The notes under the pieces: model-generated | Databases searched by the model: none | Told to the model about the DNA's origin: nothing | What the model saw: the letters and a program-made list of their open reading frames with translations, nothing else | Position numbers and translations under genes: made by a program | Shown: positions 53,998 through 63,128 of the stretch, piece after piece | How the letters are laid out: the number at the start of each line of letters is the position of its first letter | Numbering within the stretch: the stretch's first letter is position 1 | From: Advenella incenata | GTDB taxonomy: Bacteria; Pseudomonadota; Gammaproteobacteria; Burkholderiales; Burkholderiaceae_B | Assembly: GCF_004217095.1 (NCBI RefSeq) | Contig: NZ_SHKO01000002.1 | Span: 868,001-932,000 of the forward strand | Length of the DNA stretch: 64,000 bases | Direction: 5' to 3'

Positions 53998-54201
53998 AAC
54001 TATAAGATGTAACAGTTCGTATTGCCACGGTAACAATACCTTAACTGCAGCTAACCTCTGTTAACTCACGGGTTTGGCAGATGATCGGAACGGGCATTGG
54101 AGACAGGGGTGCGGTGGCGGCAAAAAATTGAATATCGGGGTTGTCAGAATGGATTTTTTTGCCGTTTGCCTGTATCCTTTCGCATGCTTTCAAATTGTCG
54201 T

Positions 54202-54418
54202 GGGAGAGAGCAGCAGGCGGCCACTGGCCTGTCATGTTGCCACCGAAGGCGCAATTCGCCCGGAATCGCTCAGGTCCATGTACCGCACAATCACCGGCCC
54301 GGCCGGTAAGGCACTCTGGAGAGACCTTTTCATTAAGGCGCCGAAGGGGAAACGCGCTGTGCTGCGCCATCAGGCCAGCCCAAAGCGCGCTACAACTCTC
54401 AGGCAAAAGGACAGAGGG
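54202..54418 (+). promoter_or_regulatory. tandem glycine riboswitch
   Basis: Two aptamers stand in tandem. Aptamer 1 runs from GGGAGAGAGC (54202) through GCCACCGAAGGCGCAA to CGCTCAGGTCCATGTACCGC (about 54286). Aptamer 2 runs from GGAGAGACC (54318) through GGCGCCGAAGGGGAAAC to ACTCTCAGGCAAAAGGACAG and AGG (54418). The signature segments GGAGAGA, CCGAAGG and CTCAGGcaaaAGGACAGAG are diagnostic. It lies 69 bp before the gcvT start, so the gcv operon is switched on by glycine. Confidence 0.93.
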
Positions 54419-54486
54419 CGACAAGCGCCGGTTTCATGGTGAAACCTGTGCGCTGCGACCTTCAATCCTTTTCAACAGGTGCAAGC

Positions 54487-55632
54487 ATGTCTACACAGAC
54501 AACCCCTCCGACTGCGGCAAGCGCTCCCCCCACTCAACTGAATCGCACGCCCCTGTTCGCGGCCCACCAGGCCGCAGGTGCCAAAATGGTCGATTTCGGC
54601 GGCTGGGAAATGCCTATTTCCTACGGCTCGCAACTGGCCGAACACCATGCCGTGCGCCAGAAAGCCGGCATGTTCGATGTCTCCCATATGCTCAATGTCG
54701 ATGTGACCGGTCTGCAGGCGCGGCGCTTTCTGAGCCTGCTGCTGGCCAACGACGTGGCCAAATTGGCCGTTTCCGGCAAGGCGCTCTACAGCTGCATGCT
54801 GAACCCCGAAGGCGGGGTGATCGACGACTTGATTGTTTACTTTTTTGATGACGACCGCTGGCGTGTGGTCGTGAATGCCGGCTGCGCACAGAAGGATATT
54901 GACTGGATGCAGCGCGTGGTCAGTGAACACCAGCTGGATGTCATCATCACGCCCCGGCGCGATCTGGCCATGATTGCCGTACAGGGCCCGCAAGCGCGTG
55001 AACTGGTCTGGCAGATTCATCCTGAATGGCAGGCGGCGACCGAATTGCTCAAGGCGTTTTTCGCAGCCAGTGTCGGCAATGACACCTTGGTGGCCCGCAC
55101 CGGTTATACCGGCGAAGACGGTTTTGAAATCGTGCTGCCAGCCACGCAGGCCGAAGCCCTGTGGAACCAGCTGGTTGCAGCGGGTGTGGCGCCTTGCGGC
55201 CTGGGCGCGCGCGATACGCTGCGTCTTGAAGCCGGCATGAACCTGTACGGCCAGGATATGGACGAGCAGACCCAGCCGGCACAGGCAGCACTCACCTGGA
55301 CAGTCAGCCTGACCGATACCCAGCGCGACTTCATCGGTCGCCAGGCCATTGAGTCTTCACCGCGCAAGAACGTGTTTACCGGTCTCAAGCTCAATGAGCG
55401 CGGCGTGATGCGGGCGCATATGCGGGTACGCACCGCGCAGGGCGAAGGCGAAGTGACCAGCGGCACCATGTCGCCCACGCTGGGCGTGTCCGTGGCGTTT
55501 GCCCGTCTGCCCCAGGGCGTTGCCGCCGGCGATGCCGTTGAAGTGGATATCCGCGGCAAGTGGGTGCCTGCTACGGTGACCGCGCTGCCTTTCGTGCGCA
55601 ACGGCAAGGCCGTGGTTCCTGCACAGAAATAG
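54487..55632 (+). CDS. gcvT: glycine cleavage system T protein (aminomethyltransferase)
   Basis: 381 residues from the ATG at 54487; the frame is open into the riboswitch, but Met at [10 protein letters not shown] fits. Conserved parts: [40 protein letters not shown] with [42 protein letters not shown] and [20 protein letters not shown] (R-D-x-L-R-x-E). It transfers the methylene unit from H protein to tetrahydrofolate, releasing ammonia. First gene of the riboswitch-controlled operon. Confidence 0.96.
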   Translation: MSTQTTPPTAASAPPTQLNRTPLFAAHQAAGAKMVDFGGWEMPISYGSQLAEHHAVRQKAGMFDVSHMLNVDVTGLQARRFLSLLLANDVAKLAVSGKALYSCMLNPEGGVIDDLIVYFFDDDRWRVVVNAGCAQKDIDWMQRVVSEHQLDVIITPRRDLAMIAVQGPQARELVWQIHPEWQAATELLKAFFAASVGNDTLVARTGYTGEDGFEIVLPATQAEALWNQLVAAGVAPCGLGARDTLRLEAGMNLYGQDMDEQTQPAQAALTWTVSLTDTQRDFIGRQAIESSPRKNVFTGLKLNERGVMRAHMRVRTAQGEGEVTSGTMSPTLGVSVAFARLPQGVAAGDAVEVDIRGKWVPATVTALPFVRNGKAVVPAQK

Positions 55633-55705
55633 AAAACCGTCACATAAACCTTGATACTATATGACCGTGTGCAACGTGGTCATTTTCCTCTTCCAGGAGT
55701 CTTGA

Positions 55706-56077
55706 ATGAAATTACCTACCGATCGTAAATACACCCCTTCGCATGAGTGGGTCCTGGCCGAAGGCGACGTGTTCGTTGTCGGCATCACTGATAATGCCCA
55801 GGAACAGCTTGGGGATCTGGTCTACGTGGGCGACGTCCAGGTGGGCGCGCAATTGAAGGCGGGCGACACTGCCGGCGTGGTCGAATCGGTCAAGGCCGCT
55901 TCGGACATCTACGCACCGGTGGATGGCGAAATTGTCGCTTTCAACGATGTGCTGGAGGCGCAGCCTGACCTGGTCAACGAAGACTCCTATACCAATTGGA
56001 TATTCAAGATCAAGCCCGCCAACGCGGCCGACGCCGACAAGCTGATGGATGCGGCTGCCTACGAAGCCCAGGCCTGA
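55706..56077 (+). CDS. gcvH: glycine cleavage system H protein
   Basis: 123 residues. The lipoyl-carrier motif is GVVESVKAASDIYAPVDGEI with the lipoylated Lys in S-V-K-A. It opens KYTPSHEWVLAEGDVFVVGI and has TDNAQEQLGDLVYV. The swinging lipoyl arm shuttles the aminomethyl group between P, T and L proteins. CCAGGAGTC lies 7 nt before the ATG. Between gcvT (73 bp upstream) and gcvP (31-79 bp downstream, depending on start). Confidence 0.97.
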   Translation: MKLPTDRKYTPSHEWVLAEGDVFVVGITDNAQEQLGDLVYVGDVQVGAQLKAGDTAGVVESVKAASDIYAPVDGEIVAFNDVLEAQPDLVNEDSYTNWIFKIKPANAADADKLMDAAAYEAQA

Positions 56078-56156
56078 ACTGCGCCGCCGCTGCCGGCATT
56101 CACGCTGAATGCGCGGCAGCAGCGGCATGACTGATTACCACCGGATTACCCAGATT

Positions 56157-59036
56157 ATGTTGCACACACACGAAGCGGCGTCCCAGGAATTTGTCGGACG
56201 CCATATCGGCCCATCTGAGGCCGAGCAGGCAGAAATGCTGTCTGTGATTGGCGCCGAAAGCCTTGACGCGCTCATCGACGAGATTGTTCCTTCCCGTATC
56301 CGCAATGCCGCGCCCTTGGCGCTGGACGGGCCACGCAGCGAAGCCGATATGCTGGCTTCATTGCGCGCCATTGCACAGAAAAACGCGATTTACCGCAACT
56401 ACATTGGCCAGGGCTATTACGGCACGCTCACGCCCAATGTGATTTTGCGCAATATTCTAGAAAACCCTGCCTGGTACACGGCTTACACGCCTTATCAGCC
56501 CGAGATTTCCCAGGGTCGGCTTGAGGCGCTGCTCAACTTCCAGACCATGGTGACCGATCTGACGGCCCTGGATATTGCCAATGCGTCCCTGCTGGACGAG
56601 GGCACGGCCGCGGCCGAAGCCATGACGCTGGCGCGCCGCTCTGCCAAATCAAAAAGCGATGTTTTCTTTGTGTCTGTACATTGCCATCCGCAAACCATCG
56701 AGGTTGTCAAAACCCGTGCGCAAGGGTTGGACATCAAGGTGCTGGTTGCCGATGAAGCCGCAGGCCTGCCCGAGTGCTTTGGCGTGCTGCTGCAGTACCC
56801 GCATAGCCTGGGGGGCGTGAGCGACTATACGCAGCTGGCGGCCGAGGCCCATGCCGCAGGCGCCGTAGTGGCGGTTGCTACCGATCTGCTGGCCCTGGCC
56901 ATTCTGAAAGCGCCGGGCGAGTGGGGCGCTGATATTGCCGTGGGCTCTGCACAGCGCTTTGGCGTGCCGCTTGGATTCGGCGGCCCGCATGCTGGCTTCA
57001 TGGCCTGCCGCGATGCCTTCAAGCGCAGCATGCCGGGACGTCTGGTTGGTGTATCCAAGGATGCGCAGGGCAAGCCGGCCTTGCGGCTGGCACTGCAAAC
57101 GCGTGAACAGCATATTCGTCGCGAGAAGGCGACTTCCAATATTTGTACTGCGCAGGTACTGTTGGCCGTGATGGCCAGCATGTTTGCCGTTTATCACGGC
57201 GCCAAGGGCGTGCGGCGCATTGCCCAGCGCACCTATGTGACCACGACCCTGCTGCGCACCTTGCTGCAGTCTGCCGGTTACGAAGTACAGAACGAAACCT
57301 GGTTCGATACGCTGCTGGTGCAGACCAATCGCGGCCAGGCGTTGCGTGCCGCGCTGGATGCCGCGCAGATCAATGTGCGCTGGGTATCCGAGACGCAATT
57401 TGCCGTGTCCATGGACGAAACGGTCACCCTGGCAGACCTGCAGGCGCTGGCCAATGTGCTTACTGAAGCCGCCGGCGCGCCGGCGGTTGACGTTGCCGCG
57501 CTTAACGCCGGCGAAGACACCTTCGTGCCGGTCGCCCTGGCGCGCCAGTCAGCCATTTTGTCGCACCCGATTTTTTCCAGCATTCATTCCGAAACCGACA
57601 TGTTGCGCTATCTGCGCGGCCTTGCCGATAAGGACCTGGCGCTGGATCGCAGCATGATTCCATTGGGTTCATGCACCATGAAGCTGAACGCCACTGCCGA
57701 GATGATTCCCATCACCTGGCCGGAGTTCGCAAATATTCACCCGTTCGCGCCGGCAGCGCAAACCACCGGCTATGCCGAACTGGTCAGCCGCCTGTCGGCC
57801 GCCCTGTGCGAGATTACCGGGTACGATTCGGTCAGCCTGCAGCCCAATTCCGGCGCGCAGGGCGAATATGCCGGCTTGCTGGCCATTCGTGCCTATCACC
57901 AGGCCAATGGACAGAACCAGCGCGATGTGTGCCTGATCCCGGCCTCGGCCCATGGCACTAATCCGGCATCGGCCAATCTGGCCGGCATGTCGGTGACCGT
58001 AGTTGCCTCTGACAGCAATGGCAACGTGGACGTGGAAGACCTGAAGCGCAAAATCGAGCAGACCGGCGATCGCCTGGCTGCGCTGATGATCACGTATCCT
58101 TCTACCCATGGCGTGTTCGAGGAAGCCGTTGTACAGATCTGCGATCTGGTTCATGCCGCTGGCGGCCAGGTGTATCTGGACGGCGCCAACATGAATGCGA
58201 TGGTCGGGCTGGCCAAGCCTGGCAGCTTCGGTTCCGACGTTTCCCACTTGAATCTGCACAAGACCTTCTGCATTCCGCATGGCGGCGGCGGTCCGGGTGT
58301 GGGTCCGGTTGCCGTGCGTGCGCATTTGGCGCCGTATCTGCCGGGTGTGCTGAACGAACAGGGCAAGCCTGACGCAGCCGATGCGGACGGGCGCCCTGGT
58401 CCGGTGTCATCGGCGCCTTTTGGTTCGGCCAGTATTCTGCCTATTTCCTATGCGTATATCGCGCTGATGGGCGCTTCCGGTTTGCAGCGCGCCACCGAAG
58501 TTGCGCTGCTCAATGCCAACTATATTGCTACTCGCCTGGCGCCGCATTATCCGGTCCTGTACAGCGGTCGTAACGGTCGCGTGGCCCATGAGTGCATTCT
58601 GGATCTGCGCCCCATCAAGGACGCTTGCGGCATTACGGTAGACGACGTGGCCAAGCGCCTGGTCGATTATGGCTTTCATGCGCCAACCATGAGTTTTCCG
58701 GTGGCTGGTACCTTAATGGTTGAACCGACCGAATCGGAAAGTCTGAAGGAACTGGACCGTTTTGTGGAAGCAATGATCTCCATCCGTCGCGAGATTGCCC
58801 AGGTTGAAGCAGGTGAAGTGGATGCCCAGGACAATGTGCTGACCAATGCACCGCACACGGCGCAGATGTTGACTGCCGATGAGTGGAATCATGCTTATGC
58901 GCGTAGCCAGGCGGCTTATCCGGGCCATGTCTCGCCGGTGGGCAAGTACTGGCCGCCAGTGGCACGGGTCGATAACGCCTTTGGCGATCGCAATCTGGTG
59001 TGTTCCTGCCCGCCGCTGGAAGCCTATATGGACTAG
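56157..59036 (+). CDS. gcvP: glycine dehydrogenase (decarboxylating), P protein
   Basis: 959 residues from [20 protein letters not shown], which fits the ~955-residue family length; Mets at 56109 and 56127 are alternatives giving 975 or 969. It is the fused homodimeric P protein. The N-half has the paralogous [32 protein letters not shown] block. The C-half shows [20 protein letters not shown], the Gly-rich PGP loop, and the PLP Lys in [20 protein letters not shown]. It decarboxylates glycine and loads H protein. The L protein (lpd) is not in the window. Confidence 0.97.
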   Translation: MLHTHEAASQEFVGRHIGPSEAEQAEMLSVIGAESLDALIDEIVPSRIRNAAPLALDGPRSEADMLASLRAIAQKNAIYRNYIGQGYYGTLTPNVILRNILENPAWYTAYTPYQPEISQGRLEALLNFQTMVTDLTALDIANASLLDEGTAAAEAMTLARRSAKSKSDVFFVSVHCHPQTIEVVKTRAQGLDIKVLVADEAAGLPECFGVLLQYPHSLGGVSDYTQLAAEAHAAGAVVAVATDLLALAILKAPGEWGADIAVGSAQRFGVPLGFGGPHAGFMACRDAFKRSMPGRLVGVSKDAQGKPALRLALQTREQHIRREKATSNICTAQVLLAVMASMFAVYHGAKGVRRIAQRTYVTTTLLRTLLQSAGYEVQNETWFDTLLVQTNRGQALRAALDAAQINVRWVSETQFAVSMDETVTLADLQALANVLTEAAGAPAVDVAALNAGEDTFVPVALARQSAILSHPIFSSIHSETDMLRYLRGLADKDLALDRSMIPLGSCTMKLNATAEMIPITWPEFANIHPFAPAAQTTGYAELVSRLSAALCEITGYDSVSLQPNSGAQGEYAGLLAIRAYHQANGQNQRDVCLIPASAHGTNPASANLAGMSVTVVASDSNGNVDVEDLKRKIEQTGDRLAALMITYPSTHGVFEEAVVQICDLVHAAGGQVYLDGANMNAMVGLAKPGSFGSDVSHLNLHKTFCIPHGGGGPGVGPVAVRAHLAPYLPGVLNEQGKPDAADADGRPGPVSSAPFGSASILPISYAYIALMGASGLQRATEVALLNANYIATRLAPHYPVLYSGRNGRVAHECILDLRPIKDACGITVDDVAKRLVDYGFHAPTMSFPVAGTLMVEPTESESLKELDRFVEAMISIRREIAQVEAGEVDAQDNVLTNAPHTAQMLTADEWNHAYARSQAAYPGHVSPVGKYWPPVARVDNAFGDRNLVCSCPPLEAYMD

Positions 59037-59093
59037 TGGCAGCGCGAGTGGTACGCCTCCTGACAAGCAAGGGGAACCACCACGTTAAAGGAG

Positions 59094-59145
59094 AACCGGG
59101 GCGACCGGCATGGCTTCAGGTCATGCATGTCGTCCCGGTTTTTTT
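59094..59145 (+). terminator. intrinsic terminator of the gcv operon
   Basis: AACCGGG-G-CGAC (59094-59104) pairs with GTCG-T-CCCGGTT (59129-59140), with an inner CATG/CATG pairing. A T7 run follows (59139-59145). It lies 58 bp after the gcvP stop. The remaining bases to 59295 hold nothing recognisable. Confidence 0.85.
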
Positions 59146-59295
59146 GCGGCTGTAGCAGCTCGTGTGTAACAGGCAGGCTGAATACCTGAGCCAGCATGCC
59201 TGTTGCGGTGGGGGCGGGGCAGCCGCGTGAGCCGCAGCAGTAAGGCAACATGGTGCGCGGCCTTACGCCTGCTCGTTACCCGGATATCCGGCGCG

Positions 59296-60192
59296 TCACT
59301 TCCAGACCGGGTTGCTCCAGGCGCGCTTGCCATCTGCGCCAATTAAAACGACGCGGTACCACGGGCTTTTTGCCAGCGGCGCCAGGTCAATGCTGGCACG
59401 GGTAAGCCCGGTCGCAAACTGATAGGCCATCAGATAACCGGCGCCCACAAGCAGAATGCCATTGACGGCAGAACAGCGTACATTCAGATGAGTGGCGGTG
59501 GTTTCAATATCATGAAAGACCGGTCCCTGCGTGGAGTAAAAACTGCCGGCTTTCAGTGCTGACACGATATCGGCCTGGTCTCTGCTGTCTGCCTTGAGCT
59601 CTACCCACGCCGCGCCAAAATCCGGCGATTTAAAATGCGCATCATCAACGGCAGTGGCCAGCATCGGGCGACCACGGTCCAGCAACCCGTCCAGCAGATA
59701 GGCGCCATCGCCCTTGTCATGCATGAGCTGGCAACCGTGGTTATAAATCTCCACGGCGTGGGCCGCATCAATGGTCAGCGCATCGGCGAGCGACAGGCTG
59801 TACCAGGCTGGGTGAACCAAAGTGACGAAGGCGCCGGCATCGGCGGCGCGCCGGGCAATGGTCGGGCCGTCTTCCCCCTCGCGCGTGGGTTCAAAATCAT
59901 AGGGCAGGCCAATGGCGGTAATATGCCACAGCGCGCTGTTTTCCGTACGCGGCACGTGCAGTTCGGCGGCGGCCAGTGGCGTAAACGTGTCCGAGGCAAA
60001 TTGTCGTGCATCGGTCAAGGGGAACTGATACGAGGGCAGAAAGTGATCTGTGAGCGCCAGGAAATCGTAACCCGATTCCTTGTATCGCCTGACCACTTCC
60101 TCGGTCGGCAGCATGCCGTCGGAGTTGGTGGTATGGGCATGCAGATTGCCACGCAAAAATGTGCCTGGCCTGGAAAAAAGACTATCGAGCAT
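59296..60192 (-). CDS. PHP-domain / CehA-McbA-type metallohydrolase
   Basis: A 298-residue PHP-superfamily phosphoesterase-like protein. Motif I is NLHAHTTNSDGMLPTEEVVR with H18, H20 and D25, and motif II is DFLALTDHFLPSY with D49 and H50. Later metal ligands are VTLVHPAWYSLSLADAL, VEIYNHGC and ATAVDDAHFKSPDFGAAWVE. The fold binds two or three metals and can split phosphate esters or carbamate-like substrates. The N-terminus overlaps the stop of the HAD gene (TAATG), so they are translated together, downstream of an ABC importer for a probably phosphorylated or polyol substrate. Confidence 0.85.
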   Translation of the reverse strand: MLDSLFSRPGTFLRGNLHAHTTNSDGMLPTEEVVRRYKESGYDFLALTDHFLPSYQFPLTDARQFASDTFTPLAAAELHVPRTENSALWHITAIGLPYDFEPTREGEDGPTIARRAADAGAFVTLVHPAWYSLSLADALTIDAAHAVEIYNHGCQLMHDKGDGAYLLDGLLDRGRPMLATAVDDAHFKSPDFGAAWVELKADSRDQADIVSALKAGSFYSTQGPVFHDIETTATHLNVRCSAVNGILLVGAGYLMAYQFATGLTRASIDLAPLAKSPWYRVVLIGADGKRAWSNPVWK

Positions 60193-60878
60193 TATGAAAA
60201 TTCCTTTACGTTGTACTGTTCGATGTGCGCACTGACTGCGTCGTAGTCAGGCATGACCCAGGTTGCGCTCGCGTCGTGCAACTGCTCGACAAGCGCGGGA
60301 AGGGCATGGGCGCCGCCGGTAAAGCCAATGACTGGCATGCCTGCGGCCACTGCCGCGCGCACGCCACTGGGACTGTCGTCGATCACCAGGCAACGATGCG
60401 GTGGCGTTTGGTGCTGGCCGGCGGCATGCAGAAACAGATCCGGCGCGGGCTTGCCCAGGGCGACATCGTCAGCGCTGTAGATGCGGCCGGCAAAATAGTG
60501 CGTGAGCGCTGTGGCCTCGAATGTGAAACGCAGTCGTTCATGGGAACTGTTGGAGGCCACGCAGTAAGGCAGCGTAAGCCGCTCCAGCAAGGCAACCAGA
60601 CCGGGCACCGGCGCCAGTTCCTGGCGAAATAGCTGTTCGGTCAGTTGCATTTTTCGCTGGGCAAATGCCGGTGGCAATACCAGTTGGTACTGCTCGTGGA
60701 TGCGCTTGAGCCCCGCCTCGAAGGTGAGCCCAACCAGCAGCTCGGCAACTTGTGCTTCGCTCAGGCTCAGGCCGAATTCGGCCAGTGCAGCGGCAGAGGC
60801 CCTGGTCGAGAGCACCTCGCTGTCGGCAATGACACCATCGCAGTCAAAAATGATGAGATCCAAAGAAGTGTTGATCAT
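60192..60878 (-). CDS. HAD family phosphatase (beta-phosphoglucomutase-like subfamily)
   Basis: A 228-residue HAD hydrolase. Motif I is LDLIIFDCDGVIADSEVLST (nucleophile and acid Asp in D-C-D), motif II ASNSSHERL, motif III Lys in LGKPAPDLF, motif IV VIDDSPSGVRAAVAAGMPVI. The helical cap (20-90) and the D-G-V-x-x-D-S-E pattern point to sugar phosphates or short polyol phosphates. One-base overlap with the PHP gene, 48 bp after the binding-protein gene. It probably removes phosphate from a compound handled by this operon. Confidence 0.9.
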   Translation of the reverse strand: MINTSLDLIIFDCDGVIADSEVLSTRASAAALAEFGLSLSEAQVAELLVGLTFEAGLKRIHEQYQLVLPPAFAQRKMQLTEQLFRQELAPVPGLVALLERLTLPYCVASNSSHERLRFTFEATALTHYFAGRIYSADDVALGKPAPDLFLHAAGQHQTPPHRCLVIDDSPSGVRAAVAAGMPVIGFTGGAHALPALVEQLHDASATWVMPDYDAVSAHIEQYNVKEFS

Positions 60879-60926
60879 GAGATACCGGCAAAAGGGGGCG
60901 GCGCCTGGCTACCCCGGTTGACATAA

Positions 60927-62213
60927 TTATTTTGCTAACAGGGCATTGGTCGCTTCAACCATCTGAGCGAGCCCGTCCTGGGGTGTAACCTTGCCGCGCA
61001 TGACAGAACCGATAATGTCACGCTGTGTGCGCCAGATCTGTACCCCGTTATTGCCCGGGTAGCCGCCCCACGGGCTGGCATAGGCGATCTGCTTCAGGCT
61101 GGTTTCCCAGTTGGGGTTTTTCTTGTAAAAATCGCCCAGGTACTCAGGCTGCAGGGCCAGCTTGTTGGTCGGCATATAGCCCGAGCCCAGCACCGCTGCA
61201 GTCTGACCGACAGGGCCGGTGGCAAATTTGATGAACTTCCAGGCGGCCTCCTGGCGCTGCTGGTCTTTGGCCAGGATCATCATGGCGTTGCCGCCGGTGG
61301 GGACCTTGCCTGACTGTTTGTTTTCCAGCGGGAATACCGATGAACGCAGGGCAAAGCGCGAGCCGATCAGTTCGGAAAATGCCTTGGCACTATTGGGAGA
61401 GGCAAAAATAAAGCCCAGCTTGCCTGATACAAACTGTTGGCGCGATTGGTCAAAATCACGCAAGGCCATGGCGCCGTCTGTCACAAAGCTGCGGGCCTTT
61501 TGCAATGCGTGCAAGCCGGACTGGCCGTTGAATGCTACGGTTTTTCCATCCTGGTTCATGATGGGCGCACCCTGTTCCATGATAAGGGCACGCCAGAGCC
61601 AGTCGTCCGGCCAGGCATGCACATCATAGGCCATGCCGTTAGTGCCTTCTGAGGTCTTGGCGATGTTCGCGGCAAGGGCAACCAGCGAGGGCCAGTCCGT
61701 CGGAAATGCGTCCGGGTCGCCACCGGCTTTTTTCACCAGATCAGCGTTGTAGAAAATGACCGGCGTGGAGGCATTGAAGGCCAGCCCATATTGCGTGCCT
61801 TGCACCTGGGCAAGCTTGAGCACGGACGGTTCGTAGTTGGTCTCAAGCCACTGGCCTTGCTCTTTGTCTATAAACGATTTGAGATCGACCGCCTGCTTGC
61901 GCCGCTGCAGTGCATGCACCAGTTCGGGCAACAGATGAAAACCGGAGAAGTAGACGTCGGGCAACTGCCCGGTCATCATGCTGCGCAGCACAGCCTGGTG
62001 CGCTTCGTCATAAGAGGGCGGCGACGCACGAAAGCGCACGATAATATCCGGATTCTCCTTGGTGAAGGCCTGCGCAACTTTCTCATAGAAAGGATTGTGA
62101 CCCGGCCATGCGTGCATGGCGTCCAGCGTAATGGTCTCGGCCTGGGCCGCTACTGCGAACGCGCACAGGCTGCTGGCTGACAGCCCTATCAATATCCGAC
62201 AAACAGTTTTCAT
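60927..62213 (-). CDS. ABC transporter extracellular solute-binding protein (family 1, UgpB-like)
   Basis: A 428-residue periplasmic protein. The signal peptide ends near FAVAAQA. The start ETITLDAMHAWPGHNPFYEK is like UgpB/MalE-type cluster D receptors. Further landmarks are LPDVYFSGFHLLPELVHAL, YGLAFNASTPVIFYNADLVK, DWPSLVALAANIAKTSEGT, and the C-terminal GKVPTGGNAMMILAKDQQRQ with AAWKFIKFATGPVGQTAA. Ligands of relatives are disaccharides, glycerol phosphate and glycerophosphodiesters. It follows the two permease genes with a gap of 54 bp. Confidence 0.9.
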   Translation of the reverse strand: MKTVCRILIGLSASSLCAFAVAAQAETITLDAMHAWPGHNPFYEKVAQAFTKENPDIIVRFRASPPSYDEAHQAVLRSMMTGQLPDVYFSGFHLLPELVHALQRRKQAVDLKSFIDKEQGQWLETNYEPSVLKLAQVQGTQYGLAFNASTPVIFYNADLVKKAGGDPDAFPTDWPSLVALAANIAKTSEGTNGMAYDVHAWPDDWLWRALIMEQGAPIMNQDGKTVAFNGQSGLHALQKARSFVTDGAMALRDFDQSRQQFVSGKLGFIFASPNSAKAFSELIGSRFALRSSVFPLENKQSGKVPTGGNAMMILAKDQQRQEAAWKFIKFATGPVGQTAAVLGSGYMPTNKLALQPEYLGDFYKKNPNWETSLKQIAYASPWGGYPGNNGVQIWRTQRDIIGSVMRGKVTPQDGLAQMVEATNALLAK

Positions 62214-62267
62214 ATCACTCGCACTCCAGAAAAAAACTTCCGACCCGCTGGTCCGAAGCCGGCATCC

Positions 62268-63128
62268 TTACTTGACGCCTGTATTGGTCACGCCCTGAAT
62301 AAAATGGCGTTGAATAAAAAGGTAGAGAATCATCAGCGGCAACGTCACGATCGTTGCAGAGGCCATCAGCGCGCCGAAGTTGGCGCCAATCTCGGGATCG
62401 GCAAAGGATGCCAACCCGAGCGGCGGCGTCATCAGTTCTGCGTTGGTGATGACAATCAGCGGCCAGTAAAGATCGTTCCAGTGACTGGTTACGGAAAAGA
62501 CCGAGAAGGCGGCAATGGCCGGCTTGCTGGCAGGTACGACGATCTGCCACAGAATGGCCATTTCCGACAGGCCGTCCAGTCGCGCAGCCTGCACGATATC
62601 TTCCGGAAATATCTTGAATGATTGTCTGAACAGGAAGATGGCAAACACCGACAGAAAAAAGGGCACCATTAAGGCAAAATAGGTGTTGAGCAGGTCGGTG
62701 GCGGCCAGCCCTAGAAAGAGCGGGATCGCCGGCACCTGGATGGGAATGCACAGGCCAAGCAGGACGGCGCCAAACAGGAGCCGATCGCCCCGGAAGCGGT
62801 AGCGCGCCAATGCCCAGCCACAAGGTATGGCGGTGGCAAGCTGCACCAGGAGGACACCAGCGCAGACGATCGCGCCATTGAGCATGTAGCGCAGCAAAGG
62901 GGCATCGGCCAGGGCCGTGCGGAAATTATCCCAGCCGACAAACTGCTGGGGCAGCCAGCTGAACGAGCCCGAGAACACTTCCTGGGCGGGCCGGAAGGCC
63001 GTTACGATCATCCAGTAAAAGGGGAACAGCATGATCAGCGCCAGCACGAGCAATGTGCCGTGGCGCAGGCAGGACGACAATGTCAGTTGTGATAAGAGGC
63101 GGGCGCCATACCCTGTTTGCGGTGTCAT
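62268..63128 (-). CDS. carbohydrate-type ABC transporter permease (MalG/UgpE-like)
   Basis: 286 residues with six membrane helices. The EAA loop of binding-protein-dependent permeases is EDIVQAARLDGLSEMAILWQ IVVPASKPAIAA (E-A-A-x-x-D-G-x-x-x-x-x-x-x-x-x-x-P). The start LLVLALIMLFPFYWMIVTAF is typical of MalG relatives. Its first codon overlaps the stop of the MalF-like gene by 4 bp (ATGA). It forms the heterodimeric channel with that protein. No ATPase gene is seen in the window; it may lie upstream, beyond the right edge, or be shared. Confidence 0.92.
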   Translation of the reverse strand: MTPQTGYGARLLSQLTLSSCLRHGTLLVLALIMLFPFYWMIVTAFRPAQEVFSGSFSWLPQQFVGWDNFRTALADAPLLRYMLNGAIVCAGVLLVQLATAIPCGWALARYRFRGDRLLFGAVLLGLCIPIQVPAIPLFLGLAATDLLNTYFALMVPFFLSVFAIFLFRQSFKIFPEDIVQAARLDGLSEMAILWQIVVPASKPAIAAFSVFSVTSHWNDLYWPLIVITNAELMTPPLGLASFADPEIGANFGALMASATIVTLPLMILYLFIQRHFIQGVTNTGVK

